A stretch of 64,000 nt of DNA from Desulforamulus ruminis DSM 2154 (GCF_000215085.1 NC_015589.1:2492120-2556119); one strand, 5' to 3'; counted from the first letter of the stretch, positions 17,346 to 27,362 are shown. Translations and numbers: made by a program. The notes: generated from the letters alone by a model not told the origin.

Positions 17346-19076
17346 TTAACGCAGCACCTCACGAAGTTTCTCAATTTCCAGTGTGTTAATAACATCCTCC
17401 GGCGTCAGCCAGGCCCGGCGGGCCTGGGCAACGCCGTAAACCATTTCATCCAGTCTTCTTAAATCATGGGCGTCGGTATTAATACACAGTTTCGCCCCGG
17501 CTTCTTTCGCCGCCTTGGCATGCCGGTCGCTGAGATCCAGGCGGTCCGGTGAAGCGTTGATTTCCAGAACGGTAGCGGTTTTTGCCGCCATTTCCAGTAA
17601 AGCCTCCACATCCAGCTCATAGGGTCCCCGGCGTCCCAACAGCCGCCCGGTCATGTGGGCGATCATATCCACATGCTCGTTTTCCATGGCCCGACAGATG
17701 CGCCGGGTCATATCCCGCCGGTTTTGTTTAAAACCCGTATGGACCGAGGCAATGACCACATCCATGGGTTCCAGTATCTCGTCGGGGTAATCCAGGTCCC
17801 CATTGGGAAGAATATCCATTTCCACTCCGGTCAGCAGTGTAAAATCGTCAAATTCGCGGTTCATTTCCTCAATCATCCGGTGCTGCTGCTCCAGACGATG
17901 GCAGTCCAGCCCGTTGGCGATTTTCAAAGACTGGGAGTGGTCGGTGATGGCCGCATAGGAATAACCCTTCTCCCGGCATCTTTTGACCACCTCCTGCAAA
18001 TCCATGGCGGAATCGCTCCAGGTGGTATGGATGTGCAAATCGCCCCGAATATCTCCCACTTGGATTAATTGCGGCAAATCTCCCTTTAGGGCTGCTTCCA
18101 CTTCCCTCTGGTTTTCCCTTAACTCCGGAGCCACATAATTCATTCCCAGAGACGAGTAAATTTCCTCTTCCGTATTAAGAAGAATAGGGGCTTCCCCTTG
18201 TTTCCCCATTCCATGGTGATTTAATTGCAGCCCCTGCTCCTCCGCGATTTCCTGCAGGCGCTGGTAATGGCCTTTGGATCCCGTACTGCGGTGCAGGCAG
18301 TACAAAAACTCTCCGGGCGGCACCACTTGAAAATCCACGGCCAGCCCCCACCAGGTATAGACCCGGAGGCGTTTTTCCTGCCGGTCAATGATTTCTTTCA
18401 CCCGGGGGTGGGTGGCCAGGGCGTTCAGCAGGGCTTCGGCCTCTTCCGCCGCAATCACCAAATCCAGATCCCCCACGGTTTCCTTCCAGCGGCGGGTGCT
18501 TCCCGCCACCGCCACCTGCCGCACTCCCGGCAGAATTTTAATAAATTCCGTCAGTTCTTCGGCCAGTTCCCGGGCTACCGAAAGCAGGACCCGGTCGTGA
18601 CGGTTGCGCATCATGCCGATGCCGTTTAAAATCTCCCATTCCATTTTGGCGCTGAAGCCCTTTAGCACCCGCACCCTCCGCTCCTTGGCGGCTTGTGCCA
18701 ATTCATCCAGGCCGGTTACGCCCAGTTCCCGGTGTAAAATTCTGGCCCGGTTGGGGCCGATACCCGGAAGTTTCTTGATTTCCAAAACACCCGGAGGGAT
18801 CTCCCGCAGCAATTCCTGGTGCTTTGACAGCTTTCCCGTTTCTATGATTTCTTTAATTTTTGCCTCAATGGCTTTACCAATGCCGGGTATCTTTCCCACC
18901 AGACCCCTTTGCTTTAACTCCTCCAAAGGCGTGTCCAGATTAGCAATGGCCCTGGCAGCCCGGCGATAAGCCCGGATTTTGAAAAAATCTTCACCCTTTA
19001 ACTCCAACAAGTCGGCCAGTTCCACGAAAATCCAAGCCACTTCAATATTCTGCATGCCCAACGACTCCGTTTCCAT
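17346..19076 (-). CDS. polX: DNA polymerase/3'-5' exonuclease PolX
   Basis: A 576-residue family-X polymerase with a C-terminal PHP domain, used in gap filling during base-excision repair. HhH motifs occur near residues 50-110 ([30 protein letters not shown]). The nucleotidyl-transferase core has [17 protein letters not shown] with the metal Asp pair, and the PHP domain has [35 protein letters not shown] and INTDAHD. Two starts are possible (19076 and ATG 19055). The longer is kept; the shorter has GGAG upstream. Confidence 0.95.
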   Translation of the reverse strand: METESLGMQNIEVAWIFVELADLLELKGEDFFKIRAYRRAARAIANLDTPLEELKQRGLVGKIPGIGKAIEAKIKEIIETGKLSKHQELLREIPPGVLEIKKLPGIGPNRARILHRELGVTGLDELAQAAKERRVRVLKGFSAKMEWEILNGIGMMRNRHDRVLLSVARELAEELTEFIKILPGVRQVAVAGSTRRWKETVGDLDLVIAAEEAEALLNALATHPRVKEIIDRQEKRLRVYTWWGLAVDFQVVPPGEFLYCLHRSTGSKGHYQRLQEIAEEQGLQLNHHGMGKQGEAPILLNTEEEIYSSLGMNYVAPELRENQREVEAALKGDLPQLIQVGDIRGDLHIHTTWSDSAMDLQEVVKRCREKGYSYAAITDHSQSLKIANGLDCHRLEQQHRMIEEMNREFDDFTLLTGVEMDILPNGDLDYPDEILEPMDVVIASVHTGFKQNRRDMTRRICRAMENEHVDMIAHMTGRLLGRRGPYELDVEALLEMAAKTATVLEINASPDRLDLSDRHAKAAKEAGAKLCINTDAHDLRRLDEMVYGVAQARRAWLTPEDVINTLEIEKLREVLR

Positions 19077-19150
19077 CTTACCACTATATTTTCCAGATTA
19101 GCCATTTCTCATTGCATTCATTCCATACAAAAGTAAATAAAAGTAAATAA

Positions 19151-19172
19151 AACTCATGAATGCTCATGAGTT
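19151..19172 (-). terminator. Terminator after zapA
   Basis: AACTCATGA/TCATGAGTT forms a 9-bp perfect stem with a 4-nt loop. On the minus strand it is followed by TTATTTACTTTT. Confidence 0.75.
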
Positions 19173-19179
19173 ATCAGGA

Positions 19180-19440
19180 TCAGTCCATTTTTTCAGGATC
19201 CATCATCTGAAGCAGGTTGTTGTATTGCTCCTGGAGCTTCAGTAATTCATCAGCCAAATTAATGGCCGTTAAAACGGCTAACTTATTTAAAGACAACCTG
19301 GAGTTTCTCTGACCGATCTCGGTCATTTTTTTATTCACCTGCTGAGCAACCAGCATCATATATTCCGGGGCTTCCTGGCCCTTTAAGGTGTAGTACTCAC
19401 CGTATATTTCGACTTCCACCCTGCTCGGCTCTGTGGACAT
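19180..19440 (-). CDS. zapA: Cell division protein ZapA
   Basis: An 86-residue ZapA, a small FtsZ-ring stabiliser. The beta-hairpin start (VEVEIYGEYYTLKGQEAPEYM) is followed by the ZapA helix (LVAQQVNKKMTEIGQ) and a coiled coil (LAVLTAINLADELLKLQEQ). The ATG at 19440 follows AGGGGTG; the upstream GTG at 19449 is less well placed. Location before polX and after pheT is usual in Clostridia. Confidence 0.9.
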   Translation of the reverse strand: MSTEPSRVEVEIYGEYYTLKGQEAPEYMMLVAQQVNKKMTEIGQRNSRLSLNKLAVLTAINLADELLKLQEQYNNLLQMMDPEKMD

Positions 19441-19645
19441 ACACGTCACCCCTGTTTCTTTTCCTTTTAAAGGATTTCGCCTTTCTTATAGAAAATCCTG
19501 CCTCTTTCTTCTCTATTTACCCCAAATATTACAATGATTAGCAAACCCTTTCCTAATTAAGATCACAAAAATACCGGTAAATAATGGGTGCTCCGGAAGG
19601 ACATACTAATCCTCAGCTTCTCTTTTAGGAAGGTGGTGTAACGGC

Positions 19646-20014
19646 TTGTCTTTTCCCCCTCTGCTTTTATTGCTGTCGGTGTCCTTGGGCGCCGTTGGAC
19701 AGCTTTTGCTTAAAATCGGAGCTTCCCAGTTATATCCCCTGACCTTCGCCCTGCCCCAGTTGTCCGGCACCCTAATCCGGACCTTCAGCAACCCCTGGGT
19801 GCTGGCAGGAGCCTTCCTGTACGCCTCCAGCATGGTAACCTGGATTAAGGTGCTGAGTACCACGGAATTAAGCCTGGCCTACCCCATGGTCAGTCTGGGC
19901 TATGTACTGGTCATCCTCCTGTCGGTTCTCTTTCTGGGAGAGCATTTTACCCTTTATAAGCTGCTGGGAATGGCCTCGGTCATTACCGGGATACTTTTGA
20001 TCGGCCATCCGTAA
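19646..20014 (+). CDS. Small EmrE/EamA-type membrane transporter
   Basis: A 122-residue protein with four predicted membrane helices (LLLLLSVSLGAVGQLLLKI, WVLAGAFLYASSMVTWI, LAYPMVSLGYVLVILLSVLF, LLGMASVITGILLI). This is half-size DMT superfamily architecture, likely working as a dimer. The motif SLAYPMVSLGYV is typical of SMR-like and 4-amino-4-deoxy-arabinose flippase-like subunits. Substrate unknown. It starts at TTG with AGGAAGGTGG upstream and is the only plus-strand gene in a long minus-strand block. Confidence 0.8.
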   Translation: MSFPPLLLLLSVSLGAVGQLLLKIGASQLYPLTFALPQLSGTLIRTFSNPWVLAGAFLYASSMVTWIKVLSTTELSLAYPMVSLGYVLVILLSVLFLGEHFTLYKLLGMASVITGILLIGHP

Positions 20015-20046
20015 AGGCCCGAAGCATGTGCTCCGGGCCTTTAAAG
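20013..20046. terminator. Shared terminator between the EmrE-like gene and pheT
   Basis: AAAGGCCCG (20013-20021) and CGGGCCTTT (20034-20042) form a perfect stem flanked by A and T runs, usable from both convergent genes. Confidence 0.8.
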
Positions 20047-20049
20047 GGT

Positions 20050-22470
20050 TTATTTTCTTAACTCCGCTCCGGTCTGGGCCGACAGGGAACGGGCAATCCG
20101 CTGCATTTTGTCCGCCACTTCCTGGTCGGTCAGGGTGCGGTCCTCGGCCTGAAATTTCATGCTGAAAGCAACGCTTTTAAATCCTTCCGGTACCTGGGAG
20201 CCCTGGTACAAATCAAAGATTTCCACGCTGCGCAGCAGGTCTCCGCCGGCCTTTTGAATGATGGTCAACATATGGGCCACCGCTACCTCCTGCTTCACCA
20301 GCACCGCCAAATCCCGCTCCACCGCCGGGAACTTGAGCAGACTCCGGTATTGTTTAACCGGCCGGGGGTACCCTGCCAGCACTTGCAAATCGATTTTTAA
20401 TGCCATGACGCGGCCGGGCAGTTCGTAGTTCTCCACCACATTGGGGTGCAATTCTCCCAAAACCCCCAGCAGTTCCCCTTGTATTTCAATTTTGGCGCAG
20501 CGTCCCGGATGAAAACTGGGGTCCTGGTGGCGGTTGAACTCTGCTCCCACCAAACCCAAGGTATCCAGCAACTGCTCGGCAACTCCTTTGATGAAAAAGA
20601 AATCCAGGGGCCGGGAAGGCTGGTTCCAGGTCTTGGGCGTACTGCCCAGGGCCACTGCGGCTAAAACCGGCACTTCCTCCGGCAGGGGCTGCCCTTCCAC
20701 CGGGTAGAACACCCGTCCCACCTCAAAGACCGCTCCACCCTGGGCCCGCCGGTTATGGTTCCGCTGCAGGACCTCCAGCAGATTGGGCACCAACACGGTG
20801 CGCATGACCGACTGTTCCTCACTGAGAGGATTTTGCAGCCGTACCGCCTTGCGGAACCGACTGTCTGCCGGAAGGTTCATCAAATCAAAGACCCTGGGAT
20901 GAACAAAGCTGTAGGTGACCACTTCCTGAAAACCGCAGGTGGTCATAACCCGCTTGGCGTCCCAGGTTAATTCCTGATCCGCGGTGCGGGCTCCCTGGGT
21001 GGAAGCCCCAAAGGGAAGGGTGTCGGGAATTTGGTTATAGCCGTAGAGCCGGGCTACTTCTTCAATCAAATCAATTTCCCGGGTAATATCCGGCCGGAAA
21101 GCCGGCACGGTGACCAGCAGGTCCTCAGCGTTGGCCTGAACCCTGAATTGCAGCCGCTCCAGGATATTCACGATTTCTTCTCTGGAAATGTCGATTCCCA
21201 GTACCCACTGCACCCGGGCAAACCTTAGTTGGATGGTCTTTTCGGTGATGGGCGCCGGGAAATTATCCACCGCTCCGGAAGCGATGGTTCCGCCGGCCAA
21301 TTGCTGGATCAATTCCACCGCCCGGTCCGCAGCCCTCCTGCAGCCGTTGATGTCGATTCCCTTTTCAAAGCGCAGGGAAGATTCCGAGCGCAAGCCCAGC
21401 GCTTTGGAGGTGCGGCGGATATTGATGGGGTGGAAATAAGCCGCTTCGATCAGCACATCCACGGTGTTCTCAGTCACTTCGCTGTCCAGCCCGCCCATAA
21501 CCCCGGCCACAGCCACCGGTCCGTTTTCATCGGTAATGGCCAGCATATCGGGATTTAAGAGACGCTCCACTCCGTCCAGGGAAACGATTTTTTCCTGGTC
21601 CTGGGCCCGCCGGACGATAATATGATGGTTTTTCAGGGCGTTATAGTCAAAGGCATGCAGGGGTTGGCCCAGTTCCAGCATGACATAATTGGTCACATCC
21701 ACAATATTGCTGATGGGCCGAATGCCCGCCGCCCGCAGACGGTTCTGGAGCCACATGGGGGAAGGTCCCATTTGGACCCCCTTAATAATCCGGGCCACAT
21801 AACGCCGGCACAAATCCGCATCCAGAATGTCCACTTTGGCCAGGTCTTCGGCCTTTTCCCCGCTCTCATCAAACTTGGGAGCAGGCACCTTCAGTTCGGT
21901 TTTCAAAATGGCGGCCACATCCCTGGCTACGCCTATAAGGCACAAGGCGTCCCCGCGGTTGGGGGTGAGATCCAGTTCCAGAACAAAATCATTTAAACCC
22001 AGGACTTCTCTGGCATCCAGTCCCACCGGAACCTCATCGGGCAGGATTAAGATGCCGCTGGCCATTTCCGCCGACATCAGCTTGGCTTCCATGCCCAGTT
22101 CCTGGCCGGAGCAAAGCATGCCCCTGGACTCAACGCCCCGCAGCTTGGAACGCTTAATTTGCAGGCCTTTGGCCAGTTTAGCCCCTTCCAGGGCCGAGGG
22201 CACCTTATGCCCTTCCCGGACGTTGGTGGCGCCGGTGACAATTTGCAGGGGCTCCTCCTGCCCCACATCCACCGTACAAACCACCAGTTTATCTGCATTG
22301 GGGTGCCGTTCAATTTTCAGGATGCAGCCGGTGACAATATTCTCCAGACCCGCTCCCAGTTCTTCCACCGTATCCACCGTAAGACCCGCCAGGGTCAGAC
22401 GGTCCGCCAGTTCCTGGGGGGAGACGGTGATATCCACATAATCCTTTAACCAGTTGTAGGAAACACGCAT
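20050..22470 (-). CDS. pheT: Phenylalanine--tRNA ligase beta subunit
   Basis: An 806-residue PheT with the full domain order: N-terminal B1 (MRVSYNWLKDYVDI), tRNA-binding EMAP-like domain (ILKIERHPNADKLVVCTVDVG), B3/B4 editing domain (IVDVTNYVMLELGQPLHAFD), B5 (ISREEIVNILERL, DIREIDLIEEVARLYGYNQIP-type segment), class-II-like core, and the C-terminal FDX-ACB domain (RSLLKFPAVERDLAVLV). It forms the (alpha-beta)2 enzyme with PheS, encoded 26 bp upstream, and shares its T-box control. Confidence 0.98.
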   Translation of the reverse strand: MRVSYNWLKDYVDITVSPQELADRLTLAGLTVDTVEELGAGLENIVTGCILKIERHPNADKLVVCTVDVGQEEPLQIVTGATNVREGHKVPSALEGAKLAKGLQIKRSKLRGVESRGMLCSGQELGMEAKLMSAEMASGILILPDEVPVGLDAREVLGLNDFVLELDLTPNRGDALCLIGVARDVAAILKTELKVPAPKFDESGEKAEDLAKVDILDADLCRRYVARIIKGVQMGPSPMWLQNRLRAAGIRPISNIVDVTNYVMLELGQPLHAFDYNALKNHHIIVRRAQDQEKIVSLDGVERLLNPDMLAITDENGPVAVAGVMGGLDSEVTENTVDVLIEAAYFHPINIRRTSKALGLRSESSLRFEKGIDINGCRRAADRAVELIQQLAGGTIASGAVDNFPAPITEKTIQLRFARVQWVLGIDISREEIVNILERLQFRVQANAEDLLVTVPAFRPDITREIDLIEEVARLYGYNQIPDTLPFGASTQGARTADQELTWDAKRVMTTCGFQEVVTYSFVHPRVFDLMNLPADSRFRKAVRLQNPLSEEQSVMRTVLVPNLLEVLQRNHNRRAQGGAVFEVGRVFYPVEGQPLPEEVPVLAAVALGSTPKTWNQPSRPLDFFFIKGVAEQLLDTLGLVGAEFNRHQDPSFHPGRCAKIEIQGELLGVLGELHPNVVENYELPGRVMALKIDLQVLAGYPRPVKQYRSLLKFPAVERDLAVLVKQEVAVAHMLTIIQKAGGDLLRSVEIFDLYQGSQVPEGFKSVAFSMKFQAEDRTLTDQEVADKMQRIARSLSAQTGAELRK

Positions 22471-22496
22471 TTTTAGGTTAACCTCCCGAATTTTTC

Positions 22497-23519
22497 TTAG
22501 AACTGTGCCAGAAAACGCAAGTCATTATCAAATAACATGCGGAGATCATCAATGCCGTATTTCAACATGGCAATCCGTTCAACCCCCATGCCGAAGGCAA
22601 AGCCCGTCACTTCCTCCGGGTTATAGCCGGACATTTCCAGTACCCGGGGATGGACCATGCCGGAGCCTAAAATCTCCAGCCAGCCGCTGCCCTTGCAAAC
22701 CCGGCAGCCGCTGCCCTTGCAGTTAAAGCAGGAGATATCCACTTCCGCGCTGGGCTCGGTAAAGGGGAAATAACTGGGGCGGAAACGGGTCCGGGTATCC
22801 GGGCCGAACATCTTACGGGCAAAGGCAGCCAGCACCCCTTTCAAATCCCCCATGGTGATGTGTTGATCCACCACCAGGCCTTCCACCTGATGAAACATGG
22901 GAGAATGGGTGGCGTCATCGTCCCGGCGGTAAACCCGTCCCGGGCAGATGATTTTTACCGGCACCTGGGGCACGGTTTTTTCCATGGTTCTTACCTGAAC
23001 CGGGGAGGTATGCGTTCTAAGCAGCACTTCGGGATTGATAAAAAAGGTATCCTGCATATCCCGGGCCGGGTGGTCCTTGGGTAAATTCAAAGCCTCAAAA
23101 TTATAATAATCCAGTTCCACTTCCGGGCCTTCCGCAATCTGGAAGCCCAGTCCCAAAAAGATATTTTCAATTTCCTCTAATACCTGAGTCAGGGGGTGCA
23201 GTTTTCCCAAATGAAAGCGGATGCCCGGCAAGGTGACGTCCAGATTTTCAGAAGCCAGCTTCAAAGCTTTCTGGGCTTCCTTCATCTGATGATTGCGGCC
23301 TTCCAGGGCAGTTTCAATTTCTTCTCTCACTTCATTGGCAATCTGGCCAATGCGGGGCCGCTCTTCGGCAGACAGGGCGCCCATGCCCCGCAGAACCTGG
23401 GTTACCTCACCTTTTTTACCCAGGTACTTAACCCGCAGATCATTCAATTCATCGGGTGTATTGACCTCTTCCAGAGCTTTTAAGGCTTCCTGGGCCAGTT
23501 GTCTTAAACGTTCCTCCAT
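22497..23519 (-). CDS. pheS: Phenylalanine--tRNA ligase alpha subunit
   Basis: A 340-residue PheS: N-terminal coiled coil ([31 protein letters not shown]), then class-II motifs ([19 protein letters not shown], motif 2 [18 protein letters not shown], motif 3 [15 protein letters not shown]). The ATG at 23519 has AGGAGG correctly placed; a longer frame to 23690 runs through the T-box and is rejected. There is an extra Cys-rich [21 protein letters not shown] segment, known in clostridial PheS. Confidence 0.98.
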   Translation of the reverse strand: MEERLRQLAQEALKALEEVNTPDELNDLRVKYLGKKGEVTQVLRGMGALSAEERPRIGQIANEVREEIETALEGRNHQMKEAQKALKLASENLDVTLPGIRFHLGKLHPLTQVLEEIENIFLGLGFQIAEGPEVELDYYNFEALNLPKDHPARDMQDTFFINPEVLLRTHTSPVQVRTMEKTVPQVPVKIICPGRVYRRDDDATHSPMFHQVEGLVVDQHITMGDLKGVLAAFARKMFGPDTRTRFRPSYFPFTEPSAEVDISCFNCKGSGCRVCKGSGWLEILGSGMVHPRVLEMSGYNPEEVTGFAFGMGVERIAMLKYGIDDLRMLFDNDLRFLAQF

Positions 23520-23543
23520 CTTAATCCTCCTGCTTTGCAGTAT

Positions 23544-23835
23544 AAAATAAAAAACCGTCCCTAAAACAGGGACGGAATTTTTTCCGCGGTACCACCCAAA
23601 TTGTTCCAGACCATAACCGTATAGAACCACTCTAAAGAATAAACCTCGGTTTATCCATCTTCCAGATAACGGCAGAAGAGCCGGCAACACCTACTGATAT
23701 GTTTGGCCATACGTTCAGATTGCAGTTCCGGGGCGAACTTCCGACAGTTTTCTTTAAGAGGGTTCTCAGTCACAACCCTCTCTCCCTGAAAAGAATAATC
23801 CCGCCGTACTCTTCCCCATCATCACGCTGGTATAT
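23544..23835 (-). promoter_or_regulatory. T-box leader of pheST (specifier TTC, Phe)
   Basis: On the minus strand, the T-box sequence GGGTGGTACCGCGGA (23583-23597) precedes a terminator, CCGTCCC/GGGACGG with a T-run (23544-23575). Aligning with the thrS leader places the specifier: AAG-TTC-GCCCCGGAACTG here against AAG-ACC-ACCCCGGAGCTG there. The specifier is therefore TTC at 23737-23735, matching phenylalanine. Uncharged tRNA-Phe should favour the antiterminator and pheST expression. Confidence 0.92.
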
Positions 23836-23846
23836 AGAATTATAGC

Positions 23847-23939
23847 TTAATGAAGAGCCAGTTTTCTGTATAACATATAGGCATTTACTGAACCCGTTGC
23901 TTCGAACAGCCTCCAAAAAAATTCGGCGGTTAACAGCAT
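23847..23939 (-). CDS. YqzL-like small protein (30 aa)
   Basis: A 30-codon frame starting at ATG 23939 and ending in TAA at 23847. The sequence TAEFFWRLFEATGSVNAYML carries the aromatic-LFEATGS-AYMLY pattern of the small YqzL family of Firmicutes. AAAGG lies about ten bases upstream. It sits between the promoter at 23984-24012 and the pheS T-box, so it would be transcribed with the leader. The family call rests on remembered pattern only; function is unknown. Confidence 0.6.
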   Translation of the reverse strand: MLLTAEFFWRLFEATGSVNAYMLYRKLALH

Positions 23940-23983
23940 GTAACCACGACCTTTCCTGCTTTTTTGGGGACCTTTCGACACTG

Positions 23984-24012
23984 ATTATATCATAGAGCCC
24001 CGCTCAAAACAA
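23984..24012 (-). promoter_or_regulatory. Sigma-A promoter for yqzL/pheST
   Basis: -35 TTGTTT (24012-24007), a 17-nt spacer, and -10 TATAAT (23989-23984) on the minus strand. No better promoter is seen between here and the T-box, so the transcript probably includes yqzL. Confidence 0.6.
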
Positions 24013-24027
24013 GAAAGTTTCTGAATT

Positions 24028-24825
24028 TTATGCCCTCTGACGCACGGCCTCATAAAGCATAATGGAGGCTGCCATGGCGACATTTAAGGATTCGGCGCGC
24101 CCCGGCATGGGAATGGTGGCTTTGCTATGCTTAAACTGCAGAGCCTCGTTGCCGGGTCCGGCTCCTTCGTTACCCACCACCAGCGCCACCGCCTGCTGCA
24201 AATTGATATGATCTATGGGCGTGCTTCCGGAAGGGTCTCCCAGGATAAGGGTCACCCCCGCCAAGGCAAGGTACTGCAAAACGTTGGCAGCCTCCTCTCC
24301 GGGAACCACCGGCAGATGAAACAGGGAGCCCATAGTGGAGCGCAGGGTCTTGGGATTGTATAGATCCACCGTGCCCTTTAACAAGATCACTCCGGTGGCT
24401 CCGGCGGCGTCCGCTGAACGGATAATGGTGCCCAGATTGCCCGGATCCTGCACCCTGTCTACCACCACCACCAGGGGGATTTGGCCCGGCGGCAGGACAT
24501 CGGCCAGGGCATATTCCGGCTGCCACAGCACCGCCAGAATCCCCTGAGGGGTCTCGGTATCGGAGATTTCCGCCATAATCCCGGGAGTAACCTGCAACAC
24601 CTGCTGGCAGCGGTTCTCCGCCTCCCTCAGCAGTTGTGCACTCCGATCCAATTGAAGGGCCTCCGGCGTGTAGACAAAACTTTCCAGACGCCAGCCGCTG
24701 GCGAAAGCCTCTTCCACCAGGCGAACCCCTTCCACCAGAAACTTTTTTTCTTTCTGCCGGAACCCCCGTTGGGCTAACCGGCGGATATATTTTATTTTTG
24801 GATTTTGCGCAGCAGTAATCATCAT
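24028..24825 (-). CDS. TrmH/SpoU family RNA 2'-O-methyltransferase
   Basis: A 265-residue SPOUT methyltransferase. The N-terminal substrate-binding domain (NPKIKYIRRLAQRGFRQKEK, FLVEGVRLVEEA) is followed by the knotted SAM domain: VVVVDRVQDPGNLGTIIRSADAAG (motif 1), LVVGNEGAGPGNE (motif 2) and IPMPGRAESLNVAMAASIMLYE (motif 3). It methylates rRNA or tRNA; the exact target cannot be told. Its ATG overlaps the trkA stop by four bases (ATGA), indicating translational coupling. Confidence 0.92.
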   Translation of the reverse strand: MMITAAQNPKIKYIRRLAQRGFRQKEKKFLVEGVRLVEEAFASGWRLESFVYTPEALQLDRSAQLLREAENRCQQVLQVTPGIMAEISDTETPQGILAVLWQPEYALADVLPPGQIPLVVVVDRVQDPGNLGTIIRSADAAGATGVILLKGTVDLYNPKTLRSTMGSLFHLPVVPGEEAANVLQYLALAGVTLILGDPSGSTPIDHINLQQAVALVVGNEGAGPGNEALQFKHSKATIPMPGRAESLNVAMAASIMLYEAVRQRA

Positions 24826-25475
24826 ATCTCTACGGTATCAAACATCTGCAGTTTTTCGCTTTTGCCAATAACCACCAGCACATCCCCCTCATGAATCACC
24901 TGGCTGGCGCCGGGGGAGATAATCATATCCTTCCCTTTGCGTATGGCCAGAATGCTGACCCCGTATTTCTGCCGGGCGCCGGATTGCTCCAGACTCTTAT
25001 TTACAAATTGGGGCGGGGCCGCCATCTCCACCAGGCTGTATTCCGGGGACAGGGAGATTTGATCCATAATGTTTTTGGAAACCAGACCATGGGCCACCTT
25101 TACGCCCATATCCCTTTCCGGAAAGACCACTTTATCGGCTCCCACCCGTTCCAGAACCTTGCCGTGCAGTTCGTTCTGAGCTTTGGCCACCACCTTTTTA
25201 ACGCCCATTTCTTTCAGGATGACCGTAACCAGGATACTGGCCTGCACCTCCTGACCGATAGCTACCACCACTACATCGAAATTGCGGATTCCCACCGCCT
25301 TTAAAGCATGCTCATCCAGGGCGTCGATCTGCACCGCATGGGTCACCTCATCAATGATGCCGTTGACCCGCTCTTCATCATTATCCAAAGCCAAAACCTC
25401 GTACCCCATTTTGGTCAGAGTCACCGCCACACTGGTGCCAAAGCGCCCAAGGCCGATAACGGCAAATTGTTTCAT
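24822..25475 (-). CDS. Potassium channel regulatory subunit (KtrA/TrkA-type)
   Basis: A 217-residue cytosolic gating subunit. The RCK-N Rossmann domain has VIGLGRFGTSVAVTLTKMG, the acidic LALDNDEERV for nucleotide binding, and DALDEHALKAVGI. The RCK-C domain (~135-217) follows. It pairs with the membrane subunit encoded 15 bp upstream. The single RCK pair is the KtrA layout, rather than double-length Gram-negative TrkA. Start supported by TAGGAGG. Confidence 0.92.
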   Translation of the reverse strand: MKQFAVIGLGRFGTSVAVTLTKMGYEVLALDNDEERVNGIIDEVTHAVQIDALDEHALKAVGIRNFDVVVVAIGQEVQASILVTVILKEMGVKKVVAKAQNELHGKVLERVGADKVVFPERDMGVKVAHGLVSKNIMDQISLSPEYSLVEMAAPPQFVNKSLEQSGARQKYGVSILAIRKGKDMIISPGASQVIHEGDVLVVIGKSEKLQMFDTVEI

Positions 25476-25490
25476 TGAATTTCAAGCCTC

Positions 25491-26825
25491 CTAACCGATA
25501 ATAATCCGTTCTTCCGGGTAACGAAGGTGCTGTTTGCGAAGCTGGCGGGCAGCCAGGGCAAAGGTAATGGTCAGAGGGCCCAGGCGTCCCAAAAACATGG
25601 TGAATATAATAATAACTTGTCCAAAGGGAGATAATTCCGGAGTTAACCCTGCAGATAACCCTGCCGTACCATAGGCGGAAACCACTTCAAACATGACCAC
25701 CAGGAAATCCGCCTTTTCAGAAATACTCAGCAGCAAGGTTGCAAAAACAATCCAGCTAATGGCAATCAACAAGATGCCCAATCCTTTATAGATCTGGTCT
25801 TTGGGAATTCTCCGGCCAAACAGCTCAGCATCTTCTTTTCCTCTGGCCAGGGAAAGAACCGTCAATCCCAGCATGCCAAAGGTGGTTGTCTTGATACCGC
25901 CTGCGGTGGAACCCGGAGACCCCCCAATAAACATCATGATGATCAGAAAAAATAAGGTTGCCGGACGGAGGGCGGCTATATCCAGGGTATTATACCCCGC
26001 CGTGCGGGGACTGACGGACTGAAACCAGCTAGCCAGCAATTTTCCGCCGGGACTTAAGGAAGCCAGGGTGTTGTTCAATTCCAAAAGAAAGATAATCCCT
26101 ACTCCAACCAGCAGCAGCAAAGCTGTCATCACCAGAGTAAACTTAGTATGAAGGGATAGTCTCCTTCTTTTGCGAAAATTGAGCAGATCAAAGATTACAG
26201 TAAAACCGATGCTCCCCAGAATAATCGCCACACCGATGGCAATATTTACAATGGGGTCGTTGACATATCCCGTCAGACTGCGAAACTGGCCAAACAGGTC
26301 AAAGCCCGCGTTATTAAAGGCAGAAATTCCATGAAAAAGCCCAAACCATATGCCCTTCCCTAAGCCCAGTTCGGGTACCCAGCGCAGCATCAGCAAAAGG
26401 GCAATAACCGCCTGGATTGAAAAGGTCAATAGGATAATCTTTTTCACCAGCCGTACCAGGCCGCTGAGATCAATGACGTTAAGGGATTCTTGAATCAGCA
26501 GGCGTTCCCGGAAGGTGACCCGGCGTCCCATCAGCAGCCAGAACAATACCGCCATAACCACAAAGCCCAGACCGCCCACCTGGATCAGTGCAATAATCAC
26601 CAGATGCCCGAAACTGCTCCAGTAGGTTCCGGTATCCACCACTACCAGCCCGGTTACACACACGGCGGAGGTGGCCGTGAAAAGGGCCGTGAGAAAATCT
26701 GTGGGCTGTCCGGAGGCCGAAGCAAGGGGCAGGCTCAGCAATAAAGCACCGGTCAGTATAACAAGGGCAAACCCTGCAACCAGCACCCGCGGCGGATGAC
26801 GAAAAAACCCGGTTATTATTTGCAA
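25491..26825 (-). CDS. Potassium uptake membrane subunit (KtrB/TrkH-type)
   Basis: A 444-residue membrane protein with four M1-P-M2 repeats. Selectivity-loop segments with the key Gly occur: SAVCVTGLVVVDTG, HGISAFNNAGFDLF, SPRTAGYNT and SAYGTAGLSAGLTPELS. The C-terminus has GPLTITFALAARQ, and a SPGSTAGGIKTTTFG segment is typical of KtrB. Takes up K+, probably with Na+. The start TTG (26825) has a weak site. Confidence 0.94.
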   Translation of the reverse strand: MQIITGFFRHPPRVLVAGFALVILTGALLLSLPLASASGQPTDFLTALFTATSAVCVTGLVVVDTGTYWSSFGHLVIIALIQVGGLGFVVMAVLFWLLMGRRVTFRERLLIQESLNVIDLSGLVRLVKKIILLTFSIQAVIALLLMLRWVPELGLGKGIWFGLFHGISAFNNAGFDLFGQFRSLTGYVNDPIVNIAIGVAIILGSIGFTVIFDLLNFRKRRRLSLHTKFTLVMTALLLLVGVGIIFLLELNNTLASLSPGGKLLASWFQSVSPRTAGYNTLDIAALRPATLFFLIIMMFIGGSPGSTAGGIKTTTFGMLGLTVLSLARGKEDAELFGRRIPKDQIYKGLGILLIAISWIVFATLLLSISEKADFLVVMFEVVSAYGTAGLSAGLTPELSPFGQVIIIFTMFLGRLGPLTITFALAARQLRKQHLRYPEERIIIG

Positions 26826-26900
26826 CGACTCTCGCCTTCTTCCACTTTTATCAACGGATAAATTATAGCAAATCCCAAAGATTTTGCTAGGGGTAAAATA

Positions 26901-26930
26901 GAAAAAGCATGGTCCTTTGAACCATGCTTT
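26901..26930 (-). terminator. Terminator of the infC-rpmI-rplT operon
   Basis: AAAGCATGGT (26904-26913) and ACCATGCTTT (26921-26930) pair perfectly with a 7-nt loop. On the minus strand TTTTCTATTTTA follows. Confidence 0.85.
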
Positions 26931-26964
26931 AGTTTAAAACCATAAACTTATTTTATACCCGCTG

Positions 26965-27321
26965 TTAGGCCAGGTTTTGCTTAGCCACCTGCACCAACTG
27001 GCTAAAGGCCTGAGCGTCATGAACGGCCAGATCCGCCAGCATTTTACGGTTGACCTCCACACCGGCTTTTTTCAGTCCGTTGATAAAACGGCTGTAGGAC
27101 AATCCATTCATACGGGTGGCGGCATTGATACGAGCGATCCAAAGTTTGCGGAAATCGCGTTTTTTCTGGCGGCGATCCCTGTAAGCATAAAACAGGGCTT
27201 TCATAACCGCCTGATTGGCTACTCTGAACAGCTTGCTGCGGGAACCTCTGTAGCCCTTGGCCAGCTTTAAAATTTTTCTATGTCGATTACGGGAAACCAC
27301 ACTGCTTTTAGCCCGTGGCAT
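26965..27321 (-). CDS. rplT: 50S ribosomal protein L20
   Basis: A 118-residue L20, the usual length. It carries [20 protein letters not shown] and [21 protein letters not shown]. It is the last gene of the infC-rpmI-rplT operon. In Firmicutes L20 represses its own operon by binding the infC leader. Confidence 0.99.
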   Translation of the reverse strand: MPRAKSSVVSRNRHRKILKLAKGYRGSRSKLFRVANQAVMKALFYAYRDRRQKKRDFRKLWIARINAATRMNGLSYSRFINGLKKAGVEVNRKMLADLAVHDAQAFSQLVQVAKQNLA

Positions 27322-27362
27322 GATGATTACCTCCTTCTATGTGAACAAATCGATACTAGGGA

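Noticed and set aside
22497-23690. Longer 397-codon form of PheS
   Set aside because: The extra N-terminus is a translation of the T-box and terminator. The ATG at 23519 has the proper ribosome site.
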